Shown here: positions 8,083-13,155 of the stretch, piece by piece
Position numbering within the stretch: the stretch's first letter is position 1
How the letters are laid out: the number at the start of each line of letters is the position of its first letter
DNA from: Candidatus Neomarinimicrobiota bacterium
GTDB taxonomy: Bacteria > Fidelibacterota > SORT01
Assembly (NCBI GenBank): GCA_022567655.1
Contig: JADFGO010000008.1
Span: 1 to 43,396, forward strand
DNA: 43,396 bases
Direction: 5' to 3'
The notes under the pieces: model-generated
What the model was told of the DNA's origin: nothing
Databases searched by the model: none
What the model saw: only the letters and a program-made list of their open reading frames with translations
Translations under genes and position numbers: made by a program

Positions 8083-8803
8083 CCAATACAGGGTCAGGCT
8101 GCCGATATTCGAAGGTCCGCTTGATCTCCTTCTGTTTCTTATCAACAGAGACGAATTGGACATCTATGATATCCCGATTGCAAAGATAACTCAGGATTTT
8201 TTGGACTACGTCAATCTGTTGAAAGTCCTGAATCTCCATCTTGCCGGAGACTTTATGGTAATGGCGGCAACTCTTATGAGGATTAAGGCTCGCATGCTGC
8301 TGCCGGAGTCTCCATTGGATGATGAGGACGAGATCGAGGATCCGAGGCGGGAGCTCGTCGATATGCTTGTTGAATATAGAAAATTCAAAGAAGCAGCGGG
8401 TGATCTTGAAGAGTTGGAAGATGAGCAAATTAAGACGTTTCCAAGGATTCAGAGTATGGAGGAAGTCTATGGAGGTCCGACGCTTGAAGACTCCCTGAAA
8501 GACGTAACTTTATTTGATCTGCTCGAAACCGTGAAGAAAATCTTGGCGGAAATGCCCGAGGAAAGTTCGTATGAGATAGTTTCTCTCGATGTTACTATCG
8601 AGGAGCAGATGGGCGTTATAGAGAGTTTCTTCGGCGAGAAAGACCATTTTACGTTTATGGATTTGGCTAAGAACTTGAAACAGAGAATCCTGGTCATGCT
8701 GACATTTTTGGCTATGCTGGAGCTTATGAGATCACAAAAGATCAGGGTCGAACAGGAAGAAAATTTTGGTGAAATCATCATAAGGAAGCTGTCGAATGGA
8801 TAA
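8060..8803 (+). CDS. scpA: Segregation and condensation protein A
   Basis: 247 residues, typical ScpA (kleisin) length. ScpA bridges the heads of the SMC dimer and recruits ScpB, building the condensin that compacts and separates chromosomes. The N-terminal hallmark 'FEGPLDLLLFLI' is followed by 'DIPIAKITQDFLDYV', and the C-terminal winged helix includes 'FLAMLELMRSQKIRVEQ'. The only plausible start is TTG 8060, inside the 3' end of trpS, with 'gagg' at 8047-8050 as a possible SD. scpB follows with an 8-base overlap, the usual scpA-scpB arrangement. No smc gene is in the window. Confidence 0.95.
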   Translation: MVSPLIVDQYRVRLPIFEGPLDLLLFLINRDELDIYDIPIAKITQDFLDYVNLLKVLNLHLAGDFMVMAATLMRIKARMLLPESPLDDEDEIEDPRRELVDMLVEYRKFKEAAGDLEELEDEQIKTFPRIQSMEEVYGGPTLEDSLKDVTLFDLLETVKKILAEMPEESSYEIVSLDVTIEEQMGVIESFFGEKDHFTFMDLAKNLKQRILVMLTFLAMLELMRSQKIRVEQEENFGEIIIRKLSNG

Positions 8804-9344
8804 AAATGGAAGCCCGGTTGACAGGATCATAGAGGCTCTGATTTTCGCTTCCCCCGAACCTGTAAGTATAGGCAGGATAAGGGAATGTATTGAGGGCGGG
8901 GAGGAACTCGATATTGACGAAATGGTGAACAGACTGAATGGACATTACGCTGAAAACAACAGGTCTTTTAATATAATAAAGGTCGCCGGCGGCTATCAGA
9001 TGGTAACTTTACCTGAATATGAGCGTTGGGTCAGAAGGATATTTGTGGGAAGGGGGCGGCTTAGATTGTCTCATCAGGCGCTGGAAACGCTGTCGATTAT
9101 CGCCTATCGTCAACCTGTGAGCAAGCCTACCATGGAATCTATCAGGGGAATCAATTGCGACGGAGTGATCAAGACGTTGTTGGAAAGAGACCTGATTACC
9201 ATAAAAGGGAGAGAGAACTCTGCCGGCAGGCCGATTTTGTATGGTACAACCCGGGAATTCCTCAGATATTTCGGATTAGACAATCTAAGCGATCTGCCTA
9301 AACTTAAAGAGATTGAGGATATAATGGGAGCAGTCGAAGGTTGA
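8796..9344 (+). CDS. scpB: Segregation and condensation protein B
   Basis: 182 residues, two winged-helix domains. The family signature 'HQALETLSIIAYRQPVSKPT' followed by 'IRGINCDGVIKTLLERDLI' and 'GRPILYGTTREFLRYFGL' is unmistakable. ScpB dimers bind ScpA and regulate SMC-ScpAB condensin. ATG 8796 has 'aaggaag' 7 bases before it and overlaps scpA by 8 bases; the stop overlaps the rluB start as TTGA. ScpB next to a RluB-type pseudouridine synthase is a common bacterial gene order. Confidence 0.96.
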   Translation: MDKNGSPVDRIIEALIFASPEPVSIGRIRECIEGGEELDIDEMVNRLNGHYAENNRSFNIIKVAGGYQMVTLPEYERWVRRIFVGRGRLRLSHQALETLSIIAYRQPVSKPTMESIRGINCDGVIKTLLERDLITIKGRENSAGRPILYGTTREFLRYFGLDNLSDLPKLKEIEDIMGAVEG

Positions 9345-10036
9345 GGCTTAACAGATTTCTCGCAAGGGCGGGTGTTGCGTCGAGGCGGAAGAGCGACTCG
9401 ATCATCATGTCGGGTAGAGTGGCGGTGAACGGAGAAAAGGTGGAGGAGCTGGGGTTAGTAGTTGATGAAGAGACAGATTTTATAACCCTGAACGGTACTC
9501 ACGTATCGATTCCGAGTACCTTCACATATCTCGTATTGAACAAGCCGGTCGAAGTTCTCAGCGCAGTCTCCGACGATAGGGGGAGAAGGACGGTCCTTGA
9601 CCTTTTAGACAACCCTGTAGGGATACATCCGGTCGGAAGACTCGATTATGACACTTCCGGAGTACTGCTGCTGACGAATGACGGAGAGCTGACTTACGAG
9701 CTTACTCATCCCTCATTCGGCGTGGAAAGGGTCTATACGGTTCAGCTTAATGCTCCGTTTCAAAAGGATCATCTCGATAAGATTCGCAGGGGCGTAATGA
9801 TTGATGATCGTCGGGCGAACGTATTGAACGTTGAATGGAAGGGAGGGAACGAGGTGAAACTTCTGCTTGCCGAGGGAAGAAACAGAGAGGTTAGAAAAAT
9901 ATTTGAGCAGATCGGATACGGTGTAGAGATGCTGCACAGAGACAGTTTCGCCGGAATCAGCGACAAGGGATTGCCTCCCGGAGAATTCCGTGACCTAACC
10001 GCAAAAGAAGTCGAAAGCCTGAAAGGACTCGCTTAA
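9341..10036 (+). CDS. rluB: Pseudouridine synthase, RluB/RsuA family
   Basis: 231 residues. Residues 1-50 are an S4 RNA-binding domain ('RLNRFLARAGVASRRKSD', 'VAVNGEKV'). The RsuA-type catalytic domain follows with the catalytic Asp102 in 'GRLDYDTSGVLLLTNDGEL'. Further hallmarks are 'YLVLNKPVEVLS' and 'GRNREVRKIFEQIGY'. Enzymes of this group convert a uridine in 23S (RluB) or 16S (RsuA) rRNA to pseudouridine; position next to scpB favours RluB, but the exact target is inference. The start is TTG at the TTGA overlap with scpB. The stop shares one base with the ATG of the next gene. Confidence 0.9.
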   Translation: MRLNRFLARAGVASRRKSDSIIMSGRVAVNGEKVEELGLVVDEETDFITLNGTHVSIPSTFTYLVLNKPVEVLSAVSDDRGRRTVLDLLDNPVGIHPVGRLDYDTSGVLLLTNDGELTYELTHPSFGVERVYTVQLNAPFQKDHLDKIRRGVMIDDRRANVLNVEWKGGNEVKLLLAEGRNREVRKIFEQIGYGVEMLHRDSFAGISDKGLPPGEFRDLTAKEVESLKGLA

Positions 10037-11745
10037 TGGATATAAAAGGGAAGACGATACTGGTTCTCGGCGGTTGGGGAATGGTCGGTCAGTCGATTTG
10101 CAGAAAGTTGATTCCCGAAAATCCTGCAAAAATAGTGATTTGCTCATTAAGAGAGGAAGACGCCGAAACGATGGGAGAGTGGCTGAAGAAAGAAGTCAGC
10201 GGAAAAGACATTGAAGTCGGCTGGGAATGGGGCGACGTATTTTTAAGAAGCAAGTTTATGAAGACAGGCAGGCCCGAGATGCTGAAAGATACCGATACCC
10301 GCGGACTGTTGTTGGATGATATGATGTCGGAAATGGACAGCGATTTTTTGAAATCGACGGCGCTTTATTACCTGTTCGATAAGTACAAACCTGAATGTGT
10401 GATCGACTGTATAAACACAGCCACCGCAATCGCTTACCAGAACATTTACGGAAACGTAGGAAAAATTCGGGATATTATAGAGGATATAAAGAAGGACAAA
10501 TTCGATACCGCGCTGCTTATAGAGCAGCTCGAGCTTACTCTGGCATCGTTGAACATGCCTCAGCTTATAAAACATATACAAATTCTGTTTGAATCGCTCA
10601 AGTCGTGCGAGGTCAGAATATATTTGAAAATCGGTACGACAGGCACCGGAGGAATGGGATTCAATATTCCATATACGCACAGTGAGGAAAAACCGAGCAA
10701 AATGCTTCTGACAAAATCTGCAATAGCCGGCGCTCATTCTATCCTGTTGTTTTTAATGGGAAGAACTCCCGGAACTTCGATAATTAAGGAGATAAAACCC
10801 GCAACGGCAATTGCATGGAAAGATATCGGAAAGGGAAAAATCAAGAGGGGCGCCAGCTATATAAAATTATACGACTCCAACCCTGAAGACGCTGCAGAGA
10901 TAGATTCCGGACAATCGATATTCGAGCAGGGGAGTTGGACGGAGTTGGAGAACGAATATCTCGAAAGCGTCTATATCGATGCGGGAGAGAACGGATATTT
11001 CTCACTCGGTGAATTTGAGGCGATAACCACTCTCGGACAGATGGAGTTTATCACGCCGGAAGAAATAGCCGTGATTGCGGTACAGGAGATCAAAGGTATA
11101 AACACCGGAAGGGACATCATCTCCGCCTTGGACGCCTCTATTCTCTCCCCGACGTATAGAGCAGGCACCATGCGGGAGATCGCACTGAGCGAAATGCGGG
11201 AGATGGAAGCGGAATCTGCGCACGGCAGCATAGCGTTCGAAAATCTCGGACCTCCCCGGCTCTCAAAGTTGCTTTATGAAGCCTACATGTTGAAGCGGAT
11301 AGACGGCAAACTTCAATCTCTCGCAACCGCCTCTCCTAAAGAACTGTCAATTAAGATGGAAGAAATAATCAAAACCGATAAGTGGATCCGCTCGACCATC
11401 ATCTCAATAGGGCTTCCGATAATGCTGCCCGACGGGAAGAGATTTTTGCGGGGACCGGATATTAAAACGCCCGCTGTGGATGAAAGGAAGGAACTTCCGT
11501 CGTCAGAGGAAAAGCTCGACAGCTGGTGCGACAGGGGATGGATCGATCTGAGAGAAAAAAACATGGATAGATGGATTAAAAGAGCACAAAAAATCATATC
11601 CGACATAGAAAAGCAGAGTTCGGAAGATTCGTCGTCTTATTTGGAGCGAACGAAAAGGTTCTGGCTGGGCGATGAAGAGTTTTCCATAGGAAAGATCGTC
11701 GGGTGGATATTCGAGACTGAAGAGAGCGGATTCAGAATGAAATAA
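10036..11745 (+). CDS. NAD(P)-binding Rossmann-fold protein, SDR-like, function unknown
   Basis: 569 residues. The N-terminus is a dinucleotide-binding site, 'TILVLGGWGMVGQSICRKL' (GxxGxxG type), as in extended short-chain dehydrogenases and epimerases. 'KPECVIDCINTATAIAYQN' fits the strand-4 region of that fold, and 'IYLKIGTTGTGGMGFNIPY' with 'SKMLLTKSAIAGAHSILLFL' suggests an active-site Tyr/Lys area, although the classic YxxxK is not clean. The remaining ~300 residues match nothing I recognise and end in a charged, helical C-terminus. It is much longer than usual SDR proteins (250-350). It is the last gene of the operon (1-base overlap with rluB) and is followed by the repeat region. Reaction and substrate unknown. 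Confidence 0.6.
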   Translation: MDIKGKTILVLGGWGMVGQSICRKLIPENPAKIVICSLREEDAETMGEWLKKEVSGKDIEVGWEWGDVFLRSKFMKTGRPEMLKDTDTRGLLLDDMMSEMDSDFLKSTALYYLFDKYKPECVIDCINTATAIAYQNIYGNVGKIRDIIEDIKKDKFDTALLIEQLELTLASLNMPQLIKHIQILFESLKSCEVRIYLKIGTTGTGGMGFNIPYTHSEEKPSKMLLTKSAIAGAHSILLFLMGRTPGTSIIKEIKPATAIAWKDIGKGKIKRGASYIKLYDSNPEDAAEIDSGQSIFEQGSWTELENEYLESVYIDAGENGYFSLGEFEAITTLGQMEFITPEEIAVIAVQEIKGINTGRDIISALDASILSPTYRAGTMREIALSEMREMEAESAHGSIAFENLGPPRLSKLLYEAYMLKRIDGKLQSLATASPKELSIKMEEIIKTDKWIRSTIISIGLPIMLPDGKRFLRGPDIKTPAVDERKELPSSEEKLDSWCDRGWIDLREKNMDRWIKRAQKIISDIEKQSSEDSSSYLERTKRFWLGDEEFSIGKIVGWIFETEESGFRMK

Positions 11746-11751
11746 AAATTA

Positions 11752-11769
11752 CGTGGCAGTCAAGACTTG
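11752..11769 (+). repeat. 18-base direct repeat, copy 1
   Basis: CGTGGCAGTCAAGACTTG, matching 12168-12185 at 17 of 18 positions. It sits immediately after the last operon gene and before the first GC-rich repeat. Confidence 0.7.
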
Positions 11770-11780
11770 CCCGCCTGGCA

Positions 11781-11837
11781 TTCCCGCCAGACCGATGTCC
11801 TGCCCGGCAAGCGGTCTGACGGGCGGGCTGAAGTCGG
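11781..11837 (+). repeat. GC-rich dispersed repeat, copy 1
   Basis: 57 bases, identical at 55 positions to 12066-12122. It holds an internal inverted repeat: CAGACCG (11788-11794) against CGGTCTG (11812-11818), with outer CCCGCC (11783-11788) against GGGCGGG (11821-11827), so it can form a long GC-rich hairpin. Confidence 0.85.
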
Positions 11838-11877
11838 ACTGGTCCTGACGCCCTTAAGACATGTTCTTGCGGTCAGT

Positions 11878-11891
11878 CCGGCAGCTGCCGG
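11878..11891. repeat. 14-base perfect palindrome
   Basis: CCGGCAGCTGCCGG is its own reverse complement. It lies between GC-rich repeat copy 1 and the first GTAG hairpin; role unknown. Confidence 0.7.
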
Positions 11892-11915
11892 ATGCATTCA
11901 ATATTCACTTCAAGT

Positions 11916-11939
11916 GTAGGGGCGATTCACGAATCGCCC
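11916..11939 (+). repeat. GTAG-hairpin (REP-like) 1, forward
   Basis: GTAG (11916-11919) lies directly at the foot of a stem: GGGCGATTC (11920-11928, counting the pair G11920-C11939), a 2-base loop AC, and GAATCGCCC (11931-11939). GTAG next to a short imperfect hairpin is the recognised layout of REP units used by RAYT transposases. Confidence 0.7.
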
Positions 11940-11963
11940 GTGAAAAAGCTGGTGAATAGCTGT

Positions 11964-11987
11964 GGACAATTCATGAATTGTCCCTAC
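11964..11987 (-). repeat. GTAG-hairpin (REP-like) 2, reverse
   Basis: A perfect 20-base palindrome, GGACAATTCA/TGAATTGTCC (11964-11983), is followed immediately by CTAC (11984-11987), that is GTAG on the minus strand at the foot of the stem. Confidence 0.7.
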
Positions 11988-12014
11988 ATGGATATCCCAT
12001 CGGATATGAAATGA

Positions 12015-12040
12015 GTAGGGGAAGGTTTATTAACCTTCCC
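12015..12040 (+). repeat. GTAG-hairpin (REP-like) 3, forward
   Basis: GTAG (12015-12018), then GGGAAGGTT (12019-12027), loop TATT, AACCTTCCC (12032-12040). Nine-base-pair stem, different in sequence from the other four. Confidence 0.7.
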
Positions 12041-12065
12041 ATAAATGAGACAGGATTGCCTTGTA

Positions 12066-12122
12066 TTCCCGCCAGACCGATGTCCTGCCCGGCAAGCGGT
12101 CAGACGGGCGGGCTGGAGTCGG
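12066..12122 (+). repeat. GC-rich dispersed repeat, copy 2
   Basis: Near-identical copy of 11781-11837 (two substitutions by my alignment). One change, CGGTCT to CGGTCA, weakens the inner stem. Its 3' end runs directly into the hairpin at 12121-12141. Confidence 0.85.
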
Positions 12123-12145
12123 GCAGGTCACAGACCTGCCCCTAC
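12121..12145 (-). repeat. GTAG-hairpin (REP-like) 4, reverse
   Basis: GGGCAGGTC (12121-12129), loop ACA, GACCTGCCC (12133-12141), then CTAC (12142-12145) directly at the foot, so the GTAG is on the minus strand. It overlaps the end of GC-rich repeat copy 2 by two bases. Confidence 0.7.
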
Positions 12146-12167
12146 GATAAACGAGTAAATGCCGTAT

Positions 12168-12185
12168 CGTGGCAGTCAGGACTTG
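12168..12185 (+). repeat. 18-base direct repeat, copy 2
   Basis: CGTGGCAGTCAGGACTTG, one mismatch to the copy at 11752-11769. It precedes the third, nested GC-rich repeat, so the two copies bracket the middle of the array. Confidence 0.7.
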
Positions 12186-12210
12186 TTCCGAAGGAATCTC
12201 AATACGCAGG

Positions 12211-12288
12211 CACCCTTCGACTCCCCGCCTGACGTTCGTCCTGCCCGGCAAGTGGTCAGACGGGCGGGCAGGCGCTCAGGGTGACTAC
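12211..12288 (+). repeat. Palindrome interrupted by repeat copy 3
   Basis: CACCCTTCGACTCC (12211-12224) and GCGCTCAGGGTG (12272-12283) form complementary ends (CACCCT/AGGGTG). Removing the middle leaves a compact 'CACCCTTCGACTC...GCTCAGGGTGA' hairpin unit. A CTAC tetranucleotide follows at 12285-12288, one base from the stem. The layout suggests one repeat inserted into another. Confidence 0.55.
12221..12272 (+). repeat. GC-rich dispersed repeat, copy 3 (diverged)
   Basis: Shares the core TCCTGCCCGGCAAG and GGTCAGACGGGCGGGC with copies 1 and 2 but differs at several positions in the 5' arm. It lies inside the loop of another palindrome (12211-12288). Confidence 0.75.
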
Positions 12289-12310
12289 GCCACACTGATC
12301 CAGTAAATTT

Positions 12311-12334
12311 GTAGGGACAACTCAAGAGTTGTCC
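12311..12334 (+). repeat. GTAG-hairpin (REP-like) 5, forward
   Basis: GTAG (12311-12314), then GGACAACTC (12315-12323), loop AA, GAGTTGTCC (12326-12334). It is the unit nearest cmk. Confidence 0.7.
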
Positions 12335-12444
12335 TGGGGCAATTCCCCGCCTCCTTTGAGGTCAACATCTACCTGAGCTTCACGGTAGAATGGAATAAAA
12401 ATACTTGCATTAACATTTCTCTTAGAATACCTTAAAAAGCTGTG

Positions 12445-13155
12445 ATGAAAAGTAATGACGAAAACAGGAGTATAATTGCGATAGACGGCGTAGCAGCCTC
12501 AGGGAAAAGCACTACGGCAAAGTCCCTGGCTAAGTCTTTAGGTTTACGCTACCTCGACACGGGAGCGATATACCGTGCGGCGGCGTTGTCAGTGCTGCGG
12601 GGGAAGGTAAACCCGGATAATGAGGAAGCGGTGATCGAGACGATAACTACGGCAGATATAAGGGTCAATTGCAGCGAGGATAAGATGGAAATATACCTCA
12701 ACGATGTTGAAATATCCGAGGAGATCAGAACGCCGGAAGTCGCCGCTTTGACTTCCCGCATCAGCGCGCTTTCAGAAGTAAGGGAAGCAATGGTCAAGCT
12801 TCAGCGTGAAGCGGTAAACGACGGTGGATTTGTTGTAGAGGGCAGAGATATTGGAACTGTTGTGTTTCCGGATGCGGAGATAAAGTTTTTCTTGACCGCA
12901 ACCGTCGCCGAGAGGGCTAAAAGACGATTTGCCGAACTGAATGTAAGGCATGATGGCAGTTCGATTGAAGAGATCGAGCGGGATATTGCAGAGAGAGACT
13001 TAAGGGATTCGACCAGGTCAGAATCCCCGCTGCGAAAAGCTGACGACGCAATTGAAGTAGACACAACTGAGATGACAATCGACGAGCAAGTCAAACACTT
13101 AACCAGGATAATCGAAGCAGAGATGCACAAGGAGTCTAAAGTATATGTCGGATAA
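12445..13155 (+). CDS. cmk: Cytidylate kinase
   Basis: 236 residues. It phosphorylates CMP and dCMP with ATP, feeding RNA, DNA and CDP-lipid synthesis. The P-loop 'IDGVAASGKSTTAKSLA' is near the start, followed by 'LDTGAIYRAAAL' (nucleotide site), 'VVEGRDIGTVVFPDA' and 'RDLRDSTRSESPLRKADDAIEVDTT', all CMP-kinase hallmarks. GTG 12442 directly precedes ATG 12445; I prefer the ATG, and neither has an SD. Its end overlaps the S1 gene by 11 bases. The cmk-rpsA pairing is conserved across many bacteria and supports both calls. Confidence 0.96.
   Translation: MKSNDENRSIIAIDGVAASGKSTTAKSLAKSLGLRYLDTGAIYRAAALSVLRGKVNPDNEEAVIETITTADIRVNCSEDKMEIYLNDVEISEEIRTPEVAALTSRISALSEVREAMVKLQREAVNDGGFVVEGRDIGTVVFPDAEIKFFLTATVAERAKRRFAELNVRHDGSSIEEIERDIAERDLRDSTRSESPLRKADDAIEVDTTEMTIDEQVKHLTRIIEAEMHKESKVYVG

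Larger units (their letters stand above)
11746..12444 (+). other. Gene-free intergenic region dense in palindromic and dispersed repeats
   Basis: About 700 bases without a credible gene. They contain five GTAG-flanked hairpins, three copies of a GC-rich ~55-base repeat, a nested palindrome, an 18-base direct repeat and a 14-base perfect palindrome, each listed separately. The frames across it open only through shadow reading of the GC-rich repeats. The last ~80 bases before cmk are AT-rich and presumably contain its promoter, but I found no well-spaced -35/-10 pair. Confidence 0.8.

Noticed and set aside
11916-12334. GTAG hairpins as Rho-independent terminators
   Set aside because: None is followed by a T-run on either strand; CTAC or unrelated sequence follows instead.
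11746-12340. Repeat region as a CRISPR array
   Set aside because: Repeat units differ in sequence, spacing is irregular (about 30-170 bases) and no cas gene is near.
12405-12428. Promoter TTGCAT...TAGAAT upstream of cmk
   Set aside because: The spacer is only 12 bases, too short for a sigma-70 promoter; no better pair was found.
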